From the NCBI GenBank assembly GCA_963716125.1, contig OY970294.1:682001-746000 (forward strand): DNA of 64,000 nt, in the 5' to 3' direction. Both the position numbers and the translations under genes were made by a program. The notes beneath the pieces are model-generated. The model saw only the letters and a program-made list of their open reading frames with translations, ran no database searches and was not told the DNA's origin. The stretch comes from Acidiluteibacter sp963716125 (GTDB lineage: Bacteria > Bacteroidota > Bacteroidia > Flavobacteriales_E > Vicingaceae). Of the stretch, positions 54,645 to 63,269 are shown in pieces; the first letter of the stretch is position 1, and every line of letters begins with the position of its first letter.

Positions 54645-55520
54645 ATGAAAAAATACATTTTAGTTGGCTTGCTTTTAATAGGTAATTTAACTCATGCTCA
54701 AAAGAATAAGTTATCATTTGATGGTATTTCTGTCTATTCTGGTTTTTCAACGAGTAATTCTCAATTGTCACAAATAGATGATTTTAAAAAATTAGCTCCT
54801 AATTCTACTATCCTACAAACAGACTTCTCCAAAGCGAACTTAAGTTATTATGGTGATGCATTCAATATTGCTTCAGTATTTAATGCCTTTGTTAATTTTA
54901 ATTTAAAGGACAAAGAAGGTAATCAAGGTGTTTTAACTCCACGATTTAGATTTGGTATTAGCTTTATGCAAAATAATGTTCTACAAGCTAATTATACTAT
55001 TGAAGATCGATATAGAGTAGATACATTGATAAGTAATAGAACAGGTAAAAGCTATTTTGTAGATTCTACACATAGACAATCGTATGATTTTAATTATCAG
55101 CAGAATAATTTACTTTTAGCCGCTGGTTTTATAATTAGCACCAATCAAGAAAGAAGATTTTTTGTTTTTGCAGGTTTAGGAGTTGGTGCAGGAATTTCTT
55201 TTCAAGCGAGTACCAATATTAATACTTACGATTCTTATTATATCGAAGATTTATACGGTTATAATGATAGAAATAGATATGAATCTTTTTCTTCAGAGAA
55301 CTATAAAAGAGAAGCATATGCTAATAAAGCCTCTTTTTCATTAAACTTTAGTAGTCCTTTAGGACTTGATTTTAGAATGGGAAACAACGGAATTTGGAAA
55401 AATATACATTTAGTTACTGAATTAAAACCCATGTTATTTGTAAACGATGTACCTGAAGTAGGGACTTTTATTAGCACAGGTTTTATAAATAATTTTGGAT
55501 TTAGATTTTCAATCAACTAA
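54645..55520 (+). CDS. Outer-membrane beta-barrel-like protein of unknown function
   Basis: 291 residues with signal peptide MKKYILVGLLLIGNLTHAQ. The mature protein alternates hydrophobic and polar residues in strand patterns (TPRFRFGISFMQNNVLQANY, FFVFAGLGVGAGISFQAS) and ends INNFGFRFSIN, consistent with an 8- to 10-strand barrel. Loops are rich in Asn, Asp and Tyr. No known family recognised. It follows porU by 66 bases and converges with the endonuclease gene. Confidence 0.78.
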   Translation: MKKYILVGLLLIGNLTHAQKNKLSFDGISVYSGFSTSNSQLSQIDDFKKLAPNSTILQTDFSKANLSYYGDAFNIASVFNAFVNFNLKDKEGNQGVLTPRFRFGISFMQNNVLQANYTIEDRYRVDTLISNRTGKSYFVDSTHRQSYDFNYQQNNLLLAAGFIISTNQERRFFVFAGLGVGAGISFQASTNINTYDSYYIEDLYGYNDRNRYESFSSENYKREAYANKASFSLNFSSPLGLDFRMGNNGIWKNIHLVTELKPMLFVNDVPEVGTFISTGFINNFGFRFSIN

Positions 55521-55522
55521 AT

Positions 55523-57151
55523 TTAATCTACCATCAATTTCTTGGTAACAATACCTTTAGTGGTTTGTATTTTAGTAAAATATAAACCACTTTTTATTTT
55601 CTCAATATTTAGTTGATTATCTTTTGTAAAATCACTTTTAATTAATTGTCCTGCTTGATTATAGATTTCTATTTTAAGAATTTGAATAGTTGAAGGTAAA
55701 GAGATAGTTACATTGTGATGAGATGGGTTTGGAAAAATAGAAATTTGATTCTCTAAAGTAATTTCACCCAAAGAAGTAACAATATTAGCGCTGATAGGAA
55801 TACTTAAACTCGATTGAGCACCTGCAATATTGGTATTAAAACTCAGAGTTTCATTGACTGCGCCAAATGAGTTGACCAATAATTGAATGGGGAAAACAAA
55901 AGCTTCTCCAACTTTTAAGGTGTCAGAACTACCGAGTTGATTAGCAAATTGTAATTGACTAGTATCGGATAAGATAATGTTAGTTAATAAAATATCTTGA
56001 TTTCCGGTATTCACTAATGTATAATTGAACAAAGTATCTATGCTCACTGTTCCAAAATTGATGGAAGATTGGGTAACATCCATACTGAAAATAGAAGGAG
56101 CTGATGAGTTAACTACAAAATTGGTAATTCTATCAGCCAATTGTGGATAATCTACAAATGGATTTCTATTGCCTTGAAAAGTAAAAATATCTTGATTTCT
56201 TTTCGTTTCTATTGTATCAGGTAAAAATGTAGTATGCCACTGTTTGATGATGTTTTGATAAGTAGAAAGATGATTGTTATAATCTTGATAACGAATAACA
56301 AAATACAATAAAGCTCTTGCAGAAGCACCCTTTTGTGCGTCCCTTGGTTCAAATAAATTAGAAGTATAAAAAGAACCTCCACCAGTAGCAGTGCCATTAG
56401 TTACCACACCAAAGGCACTATTTGATCTTGATGAATTTGAACTATTTGTAGTAGGAAATAAATGATGTAAATCACTACGCATTGGCAAATTGGAACTAAA
56501 AAAACCTTGAGGGAAAGTGTGTTCTGTATTAAATTGAGGAGAGGTATTTTGTGCATCTGATCTAGAAGTATAGCCAGTTTTTACAGTTCCAGTATAAATA
56601 CATTCTAAGGTATTTGTCGTGGCGTTTTGTCCATTAACTTTTTTATTGTCAATTACCATAAACATTTCATCTCTAGCTTCATTGTAGCTTTTGTTGGTTG
56701 CCATGCCAGTTGTAATGATATTTTTCAAAGCCAACTTTAATTGCTCTTCTGATGTATTTTGAGAGGCAGCATAATATGTTTTTGAGTAAACTCCTTGTCC
56801 AATTAAGTCAACTGAAGTATATCCGCTATTAGCCGTATGCTTAATAAGCATTTCAGAGTTATGAAGTATGTTGTGTGAAGGTTGAAATCTTACCCAAATT
56901 GTTTTAGAGCTATTCGCTAAAATTGTAAAATTGTCATTAGCGACAGAAAACGGCGTACTGTTATAAGTATTGTAAAATTTAACCTGATTGACAGTTATAT
57001 CACTATTGGATGTGTTGGTTAAAATCACAGAAAGACTATCCATTGTGGTATCATTCACTGAGCCAAAATTTAATTGATTTTGATCGACAGTTAATACTTG
57101 TGCTGTAACAAAAAATGGAAGTAGTAAAATAAGGGATAAAAATCTTTTCAT
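55523..57151 (-). CDS. T9SS-exported endonuclease I family nuclease
   Basis: 542 residues. Signal peptide MKRFLSLILLLPFFVTAQ, choice-of-anchor-D-like Ig domain (about 20-120), endonuclease I domain (about 130-330), a second Ig-like domain (about 350-455: SINFGTVSIDTLFNYTLVNT), and a type A T9SS sorting domain (about 465-542: ISIFPNPSHHNVTISLPS, GLYFTKIQTTKGIVTKKLMV). The nuclease core has FNTEHTFPQGFFSS and MRSDLHHLFPTTNSSNSSRS, the His/Asn metal site of the EndA type. Likely surface-attached or released to degrade extracellular DNA, using the PorU encoded nearby. Confidence 0.92.
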   Translation of the reverse strand: MKRFLSLILLLPFFVTAQVLTVDQNQLNFGSVNDTTMDSLSVILTNTSNSDITVNQVKFYNTYNSTPFSVANDNFTILANSSKTIWVRFQPSHNILHNSEMLIKHTANSGYTSVDLIGQGVYSKTYYAASQNTSEEQLKLALKNIITTGMATNKSYNEARDEMFMVIDNKKVNGQNATTNTLECIYTGTVKTGYTSRSDAQNTSPQFNTEHTFPQGFFSSNLPMRSDLHHLFPTTNSSNSSRSNSAFGVVTNGTATGGGSFYTSNLFEPRDAQKGASARALLYFVIRYQDYNNHLSTYQNIIKQWHTTFLPDTIETKRNQDIFTFQGNRNPFVDYPQLADRITNFVVNSSAPSIFSMDVTQSSINFGTVSIDTLFNYTLVNTGNQDILLTNIILSDTSQLQFANQLGSSDTLKVGEAFVFPIQLLVNSFGAVNETLSFNTNIAGAQSSLSIPISANIVTSLGEITLENQISIFPNPSHHNVTISLPSTIQILKIEIYNQAGQLIKSDFTKDNQLNIEKIKSGLYFTKIQTTKGIVTKKLMVD

Positions 57152-57216
57152 TGCTTAATTGTTGTTTTAAAAAGGATTAGCTGATATTTTAATAATAAGA
57201 ATCACAGCATTCGATG

Positions 57217-57224
57217 CAAAAGTA
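57217..57224 (-). promoter_or_regulatory. Candidate -7 element for the endonuclease gene
   Basis: On the minus strand TACTTTTG matches TAnnTTTG, 65 bases before the ATG at 57151. No -33 box. Confidence 0.4.
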
Positions 57225-57260
57225 AATATTAATAACTTTACAGTTCTTTAAAAATATGAA

Positions 57261-58883
57261 ATGGATAGAATAAAAAATCTTTTATTGGCAATATTAAGTG
57301 GGGTAATCCTTGGTTTTGCTTGGCCTGAAACGCCAGGAATTACGATTTTATTATTTATTGCTTTTGTTCCACTGCTAATTGTTGAAGAAAATTTAGCCCA
57401 ACAACCAACCAATAAATCTTTAAGTGTTTTTGGTTATAGCTATCTCACATTTTTTATATTTAATGTGATTAGCACTTGGTGGATTTATTATGCTTCATTG
57501 GCAGGAGCAGTTATGGCGTTGCTTTTCAATGCCTTTTTTATGGCAGTTGTTTTTTATTTATTTCATTTTGTCAAACAAAAAGTAGGAAAAAGAGAAGGTT
57601 ACATTGGTTGGGTATTGCTGTGGATAGGTTTTGAATATTTACATCTCAATTGGGAGCTTTCTTGGCCTTGGTTGACCTTAGGAAATGGATTTGCCAGTAA
57701 AATAGAATGGGTACAATGGTACGAATATACTGGTCATTTAGGTGGTTCTGTTTGGATGTTAGTTATCAATATAATAGCATTTAATATTATTCAAAGAGTA
57801 GGGATAGAAAAGAAAAAGATTGCCACTCAAACTGGCAGAATTATAGCATTTGTGTTTTTTCTTATTGTCCCAATTATTTGGTCGTATTTAATTTCATCCA
57901 ATTATAAAGAAAAAGAAGATCCTATTGAAGTGGTTGTTGTTCAGCCGAATATAGATCCATATACTGATAAGTTTGGAGGGATGTCTGAGTCAGATCAAAT
58001 AGATAGAATTTTTGACTTGGCAGAAAGTAAAATGGATGAAAATACAGAATATGTGGTAGCACCTGAAACTTCTTTCCCGGCAAATTATTGGGAGCATGAA
58101 CTCAAATTTATATACGGTACTGATCGAGCAAAAATTATGTTGGATAAATTTCCTAACGCAAGTTATGCAGGTGGATTGTCGACTGCTAGATTATACACCG
58201 AAGGAGAAAATTATCCTTATACAGCTCAAAAATTTAGGGATAACAGTCCTGGGAGATATGATATTTATAATGCAGCCGTTCAAATTGATACTTCCTATCA
58301 ATTTCCTTTGCATCGTAAATCTAAATTGGTATTGGGCGCTGAAAAAATGCCATTTAGAAAATATCTCACTTTTATGGGAAGATTATCTATTAAACTAGGT
58401 GGAACTTCTGTCTCCTATGGATATCAGGAGCATCCCACAGTGTTTAAAAATAACGAAGGAACTATTGTAGCGCCTGTGATTTGTTATGAATCTGTTTATC
58501 CTGAATATGTAGGGGAATATATAGAAAAAGGCGCTCAATTGATATTTATAATTACCAATGACGGCTGGTGGAGCAATACTGCTGGTTATAAACAGCATTT
58601 TGATTATGCTAAAATTTTAGCAGTTTCTTATCGGAGAAGTATTGCTAGAAGTGCCAATACAGGTATTTCAGCTTTTATCAATCAAAAAGGAGAAGTGAGT
58701 CAAAAAACAGCCTATTGGGAACAAGCTGTAATTAAAGGAAATATCAATAAAAACGATGAACGGACTTTTTATTTAAAGTATGGTGATTATTTAGGCAGAA
58801 CTGCAGCTTTATTTTCTCTTTTATTACTATTGTTAGCATTCGTTAAAAGCAGAAATAAGACGGAACAAAGACTAAAAATGTAG
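57261..58883 (+). CDS. lnt: Lnt, apolipoprotein N-acyltransferase
   Basis: Inner-membrane enzyme that N-acylates the lipoprotein cysteine. 540 residues: about six transmembrane helices in the first 215 residues, then a nitrilase-type periplasmic domain with the Glu-Lys-Cys triad Glu269 (VAPETSFP), Lys362 (LGAEKMPF) and Cys408 (PVICYESVYP), and one final transmembrane helix. This enzyme would finish lipoproteins such as GldK, LptE and the GDSL protein encoded in this window. Confidence 0.95.
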   Translation: MDRIKNLLLAILSGVILGFAWPETPGITILLFIAFVPLLIVEENLAQQPTNKSLSVFGYSYLTFFIFNVISTWWIYYASLAGAVMALLFNAFFMAVVFYLFHFVKQKVGKREGYIGWVLLWIGFEYLHLNWELSWPWLTLGNGFASKIEWVQWYEYTGHLGGSVWMLVINIIAFNIIQRVGIEKKKIATQTGRIIAFVFFLIVPIIWSYLISSNYKEKEDPIEVVVVQPNIDPYTDKFGGMSESDQIDRIFDLAESKMDENTEYVVAPETSFPANYWEHELKFIYGTDRAKIMLDKFPNASYAGGLSTARLYTEGENYPYTAQKFRDNSPGRYDIYNAAVQIDTSYQFPLHRKSKLVLGAEKMPFRKYLTFMGRLSIKLGGTSVSYGYQEHPTVFKNNEGTIVAPVICYESVYPEYVGEYIEKGAQLIFIITNDGWWSNTAGYKQHFDYAKILAVSYRRSIARSANTGISAFINQKGEVSQKTAYWEQAVIKGNINKNDERTFYLKYGDYLGRTAALFSLLLLLLAFVKSRNKTEQRLKM

Positions 58884-58973
58884 AGACCTTTCAATAGAAT
58901 TCTTTAATTTTACGGTCGATATTAAATCGAATAAATAATATTTTAATACAATCAATTTCAATAAAAAAACAAG

Positions 58974-60371
58974 ATGGAAAAATACGATGTAGTAATAATT
59001 GGATCAGGACCTGGAGGATATGTATGCGCAATTAGATGTGCCCAATTAGGTATGAAAACAGCACTCATCGAAAAATATAACTCCTTAGGAGGAACTTGCT
59101 TAAATGTGGGTTGTATTCCTTCTAAAGCACTGTTGGACTCTTCAGAGCATTTTCATCAAGCAAAGCATGAGTTTACGGAGCATGGTATTGATCTAAAAGA
59201 TTTGAAAGTGAATTTCAAACAAATGATTGAGCGAAAAAGAGGCGTAGTAGAGCAGACGGTTGGTGGAATTGATTATTTGATGAAAAAAAATAAAGTAGAT
59301 GTAATTACTGGAGTGGGTTCATTTGAAAGTAAAAACATCATCCAAATAGACGGAAAAGAAAAGAAAAAAATCGAAGCTAAAAATGTAATCATTGCTACAG
59401 GTTCTAAACCTAGCACTTTGCCATTTATTAAAATCGATAAGAAAAGAATGATCACTTCAACGGAAGCTTTGGAATTGAAAGAATTACCAAAGAAAATGAT
59501 AGTGATTGGTGGCGGAGTAATTGGTTTAGAATTAGGATCAGTTTATGCTCGTTTAGGAACAGAAGTTACCGTAGTAGAATATATGGATGGGATCATTCCT
59601 ACAATGGACACTACGATGGGTAAGGAATTGCAGAAATCTCTAAAAAAATTAGGAATCGAATTCTATTTGAGTCATAAAGTAAAAGATGTTGAAAATAAAG
59701 GCAAAGAAGTTACCGTAAAAGCGGATGACAAAAAAGGTGATGAAGTGGATTTAGAAGCAGATTATTGCTTAGTTTCTGTTGGTAGAATTCCTTATACGGA
59801 AAACTTAGGATTAGATAAAGTAGGTGTAAAAGTAGACGAAAAAGGTAGAGTAGAAGTAGATGAGCACTTAAAAACTAATGTTGATCATATTTATGCTATT
59901 GGAGATGTGATTAAAGGAGCTATGTTGGCTCATAAAGCAGAAGACGAAGGTATTTTTGTAGCAGAAATATTAAATGGAGAAAAACCTCACATTGATTATA
60001 ATTTAATTCCTGGAGTTGTTTATACTTGGCCGGAAGTGGCTAGTGTAGGGCAAACTGAAGAGGAATTAAAGGAAAGCAAAGTTGATTATAAAGTGGGTTC
60101 TTTTCCATTTAAGGCAAGTGGTAGAGCTAGAGCAAGTATGGATTTAGATGGTCTTGTAAAAGTTTTAGCAGATAAGAAAACAGATGAAATCTTAGGAGTC
60201 CATATGATTGGACCAAGAGCTGCCGATATGATAGCTGAGGCTGTTGTAGCAATGGAATACAGAGCTACTGCTGAAGATATTACTCGCATGAGTCATGCAC
60301 ATCCAACTTTTACTGAATCATTTAAAGAAGCTACATTAGCGGCTACAGGAAATAGAGCATTGCATATATAA
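58974..60371 (+). CDS. lpdA: LpdA, dihydrolipoyl dehydrogenase (E3)
   Basis: FAD-dependent oxidoreductase that re-oxidises the lipoyl groups of 2-oxoacid dehydrogenase complexes. 465 residues: FAD loop GSGPGGYVCAIRCAQLG (about 10-27), redox disulfide Cys42/Cys47 (GGTCLNVGCIPSKALL), NAD-binding GGGVIGLELGSVYARLG, and the C-terminal dimer region with His and Glu in MSHAHPTFTESFKEA. No E1 or E2 gene is adjacent. A hairpin terminator follows. Confidence 0.97.
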   Translation: MEKYDVVIIGSGPGGYVCAIRCAQLGMKTALIEKYNSLGGTCLNVGCIPSKALLDSSEHFHQAKHEFTEHGIDLKDLKVNFKQMIERKRGVVEQTVGGIDYLMKKNKVDVITGVGSFESKNIIQIDGKEKKKIEAKNVIIATGSKPSTLPFIKIDKKRMITSTEALELKELPKKMIVIGGGVIGLELGSVYARLGTEVTVVEYMDGIIPTMDTTMGKELQKSLKKLGIEFYLSHKVKDVENKGKEVTVKADDKKGDEVDLEADYCLVSVGRIPYTENLGLDKVGVKVDEKGRVEVDEHLKTNVDHIYAIGDVIKGAMLAHKAEDEGIFVAEILNGEKPHIDYNLIPGVVYTWPEVASVGQTEEELKESKVDYKVGSFPFKASGRARASMDLDGLVKVLADKKTDEILGVHMIGPRAADMIAEAVVAMEYRATAEDITRMSHAHPTFTESFKEATLAATGNRALHI

Positions 60372-60398
60372 AAACATTATAGAAGAATTGATGTTGAT

Positions 60399-60430
60399 AA
60401 GAGTTGAAAATATACATTTTCAACTCTTTC
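60399..60430 (+). terminator. Terminator after lpdA
   Basis: AAGAGTTGAAAAT pairs perfectly with ATTTTCAACTCTT around ATAC, followed by a modest T-rich stretch. It lies 27 bases past the lpdA stop and just before hemH. Confidence 0.75.
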
Positions 60431-60448
60431 AATTTTAAGAAATAGATT

Positions 60449-61462
60449 ATGAATAAAACTGGAGTTTTAATTGTTAACCTAGGTACGCCGGATAGCCCAA
60501 AAGTAAAAGATGTGAGGCCTTATTTAAGAGAATTTTTGAATGATCCTCGAGTAATTGATATTCCATGGTTGGCACGAAAAATATTGGTGAATTTGATAAT
60601 TGTACCATTTCGATCTTTCAGTTCGTCAAAAATTTACAAACAACTGTGGACTAAAAAAGGTTCGCCACTTTTACTTTATGGAGAAGAAGTGAAAATAATG
60701 TTGCAACAAAAATTGGGTGATAATTTCGGTGTGCATTTGGCTATGCGCTACAATAAACCATCCATGGAAAAAGTATTGGGCGAAATGCGCATGGAGAATT
60801 ACAATAAAATTATTTTCTTTCCAATGTTTCCTCATTATGCATCAGCTAGTACTGGTTCTGCGATTGAAAAAGCAATGAAAATTATTAGCAAATGGTGGGT
60901 AATTCCTGAATTAAGTTTTATCAGCCAATATTGGGATAATGAAGGTTTTATTGATGCTTGTGTTGAAAGAGGTTTGCAATATAATCTAGATGAATACGAA
61001 CATTTTTTATTTTCCTACCACGGTGTTCCTGATCGTCATGTAAATAAAGTTTATTTAGACGGAACTCCATGTTCAGACCATCATTGCGAAGATGAATTGA
61101 CAGATACCAATAAATATTGTTATAAAGCCACTTGTTTTGCCACTACACGTTTAATTGCAGAACGATTGGGTATTTCAGAAAGTGAATATACGGTTGCTTT
61201 TCAATCCCGATTGAATGATAAATGGTTAAAGCCTTTTTCTGATAAAGTTGTAGCAGAAAAGGCCAAAGCCGGAGTTAAAAAAATGCTGGTATTTAGTCCT
61301 GCATTTGTTGCAGATTGTTTGGAAACTACGGTTGAAATCGGAATTGAATACGATGAGATTTGGAAAGAAAACGGTGGTGAAAAATTGCAATTGGTTGAAA
61401 GTCTTAATGCACATCCTCTTTGGGTAGATGCGATAAGAGATATGGTGGTGGATAGAACCTAA
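60449..61462 (+). CDS. hemH: HemH, ferrochelatase
   Basis: Inserts Fe(II) into protoporphyrin IX in haem synthesis. 337 residues: NKTGVLIVNLGTPDSPKVKD at the start, MRYNKPSMEKVLGEM, the active-site His in FSYHGVPDRHV, and ERLGISESEYTVAFQSRLND plus SPAFVADCLETTVEI at the end. Between them a cysteine-rich insert (CSDHHC...YCYKATC, four Cys) is present, in the part of the protein where several bacterial ferrochelatases carry an iron-sulfur cluster. Cluster binding here is inferred. Confidence 0.95.
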   Translation: MNKTGVLIVNLGTPDSPKVKDVRPYLREFLNDPRVIDIPWLARKILVNLIIVPFRSFSSSKIYKQLWTKKGSPLLLYGEEVKIMLQQKLGDNFGVHLAMRYNKPSMEKVLGEMRMENYNKIIFFPMFPHYASASTGSAIEKAMKIISKWWVIPELSFISQYWDNEGFIDACVERGLQYNLDEYEHFLFSYHGVPDRHVNKVYLDGTPCSDHHCEDELTDTNKYCYKATCFATTRLIAERLGISESEYTVAFQSRLNDKWLKPFSDKVVAEKAKAGVKKMLVFSPAFVADCLETTVEIGIEYDEIWKENGGEKLQLVESLNAHPLWVDAIRDMVVDRT

Positions 61463-61838
61463 TTGATAATTGACAATTCACAATGGACAATTTTTTTATG
61501 CTATGCGTAAAAATGATTTTATACTAAACATCTTTTTTTCGCAATTCTTAAAGTATTAAAAAGTTTTAGCTTTTAAATCGTTTTTGGGGGTTAAATTAAT
61601 GCATAATTTAGAATGGACAATTTTTGACCTTTGAGCTTCCTTAAAAAGATCTGATAGCTATCGAAATGAATAATAATTATATCGAAGCGAAACCTGTAAG
61701 GTTTTGTTAGTTTGCTTTAACTATTAATCAGTCAGTTGAGATATTTGCAGGTTAAATCTTGCAGGTTTAGGAGCTAAGGAATCCATTGTCAATTAAATAA
61801 GCCTTCATCCCCAAGCAGCTTGAGGACGAAGGGTTTTT
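61463..61838. other. Intergenic region with MITE-like inverted repeat, no gene seen
   Basis: 376 bases without a credible reading frame. It begins with ATTGACAATTCACAATGGAC, and AGAATGGACAATTTTT recurs about 130 bases later, the AT-rich type of dispersed repeat seen in many genomes of this phylum. An imperfect 15-base inverted repeat, AAACCTGTAAGGTTT (61690-61704) and AAATCTTGCAGGTTT (61754-61768), brackets about 50 bases and could be a MITE-like remnant. A terminator hairpin follows at 61802. No tRNA or small-RNA signature was recognised. Confidence 0.5.
61690..61768. repeat. MITE-like imperfect inverted repeat
   Basis: AAACCTGTAAGGTTT and AAATCTTGCAGGTTT are inverted with two mismatches over 15 bases, separated by 49 bases. 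There is no gene between them. Copy number elsewhere in the genome is unknown. Confidence 0.4.
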
Positions 61839-61840
61839 TT
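61802..61840. terminator. Hairpin terminator between hemH and the GDSL lipoprotein gene
   Basis: CCTTC-TCC-CAAG pairs with CTTG-GGA-GAAGG around CAG with two mismatches. A T7 run on the plus strand follows, so it best fits plus-strand read-through from hemH. It may also serve the convergent lipoprotein gene, whose stop touches the T-run. Confidence 0.65.
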
Positions 61841-63257
61841 ACTGGTTCGGATAAGCATTTACATCTGCCAATGGAATTTTAGCGCTATATTTTGCATTGA
61901 TAGCTTCAATAAAAGTATTGGCAACTATTACGTAACCTCTTGAGGTTGGATGAACTCCATCAAAAGAAAAAGCACCACCTGTTGCGAACTTTGTACTAAA
62001 AGCTGAGCCATTAAATTTTAAGCCTGATTCTACTTGCATTAGTTTCGCGTTGGCATCTACATAAGCTAAATTGTTGTCTTTGGCTACTTGTTTAATGATA
62101 TTATTGTAATTGTTAACTGCTGCATTTATTTTATCAATCTCATTTTTTAATAAAGCATATTTACCAGGCATTGGAACTACTGATCCAAAACCAAAACATT
62201 TGATTGAATCTTGAGGCGTTCTTAAGGTCAATAATTCACCTGGTTTTAATTGACGGATACTCGGTAAACCATTTCCACTTAAATCTGTCAATGAAGGATC
62301 TGCAGTGACAAAATAGTTAGCACCAGCAGTAAATTTAATTTTTCTATGTGTTGCTTCAGGAGCAAAAGCAGGGTTTTGACTAACTACTAAATCTAATCCA
62401 CCATTGTATTGGGCGTATGCTGCATTTAAAGAATCTGCTTGTCCTTGTCTCAACGGTAAAGCATTAGCAGGAACGGTTGTAAAAAACGGAATAGTAGTAA
62501 TACTTGGTATATTCGCCACAGCACCTTTAGCTCCATTTTTTGTTAGAGAATCTACTGATCTTTTAAATTCTGATTCAAAAATAGCAACATCTGTTATAGC
62601 ATCTCCACCTTCTTCACCGCCAGAAGTTGAATATCCTAATACATCGTTGTTTCCAATCCATAAAGTAAAAAAGGTAGGATTAACAGCCATAGCAGCTTGA
62701 ATCATTGTTTGACCAGGATTGGCAGCAAATCTTGCAAAATAAGGATTTCCTTGTAATGATCCATATCCAACTAAGTTCAATTGGCCAACTCTAGCACCTG
62801 GTACACCTATATTATTGTAAGGGCCATCTGTTGGTTGAAGATTTAAAAAACCTGAACCAATTAAAGAATAAGGTGAATCACTTAATTTTGGTGCTAAACT
62901 TACTGTTCCTTTGCAGTCTGCTGAAGGTTGCAAAGATAGCGCAGGAACTAAAAGTCCTGTGGATGCTATAATATCTAACCCAGCTCCTTTTTCCCCAGCT
63001 TCTCCACTCAAAAACGGCGTTTTGAAATCTCCGCCACCCACTTCTTTCAATTGTTTGGCTAAAATTTCAGGAATAGAATTTTGTTGTCCCTTTAAACTTA
63101 GAGCATTGCTTTGAAATCCTGCTGTCAAAGAGTTTCCAACAGCAACTGTTCTACTAAAGTCTGCTGTGCCACCGTTGAATGCAATTTCGTCAAATTCGGG
63201 TTCACAACCCACTGCGAAAAGCAATGGTAATAGATATATTAATTTATATGTTTTCAT
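61839..63257 (-). CDS. SGNH/GDSL-family hydrolase lipoprotein
   Basis: 472 residues. Lipoprotein signal LLFAVGC (Cys18). Block I AVGNSLTAGF supplies the nucleophile Ser43. An Asn block is seen in LWIGNNDVLGY, and block V has Asp433 and His436 (FDGVHPTSRGY). These complete the SGNH active site. Long insertions between blocks (about 100-175 and 270-380) are usual for the Bacteroidota group of these lipoproteins. It precedes no gene on its strand but lies 12 bases downstream of the FadL-like porin gene, probably cotranscribed. It may act on a lipid or ester taken up through that porin. Confidence 0.9.
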   Translation of the reverse strand: MKTYKLIYLLPLLFAVGCEPEFDEIAFNGGTADFSRTVAVGNSLTAGFQSNALSLKGQQNSIPEILAKQLKEVGGGDFKTPFLSGEAGEKGAGLDIIASTGLLVPALSLQPSADCKGTVSLAPKLSDSPYSLIGSGFLNLQPTDGPYNNIGVPGARVGQLNLVGYGSLQGNPYFARFAANPGQTMIQAAMAVNPTFFTLWIGNNDVLGYSTSGGEEGGDAITDVAIFESEFKRSVDSLTKNGAKGAVANIPSITTIPFFTTVPANALPLRQGQADSLNAAYAQYNGGLDLVVSQNPAFAPEATHRKIKFTAGANYFVTADPSLTDLSGNGLPSIRQLKPGELLTLRTPQDSIKCFGFGSVVPMPGKYALLKNEIDKINAAVNNYNNIIKQVAKDNNLAYVDANAKLMQVESGLKFNGSAFSTKFATGGAFSFDGVHPTSRGYVIVANTFIEAINAKYSAKIPLADVNAYPNQ

Positions 63258-63269
63258 AATTGTATTTTC

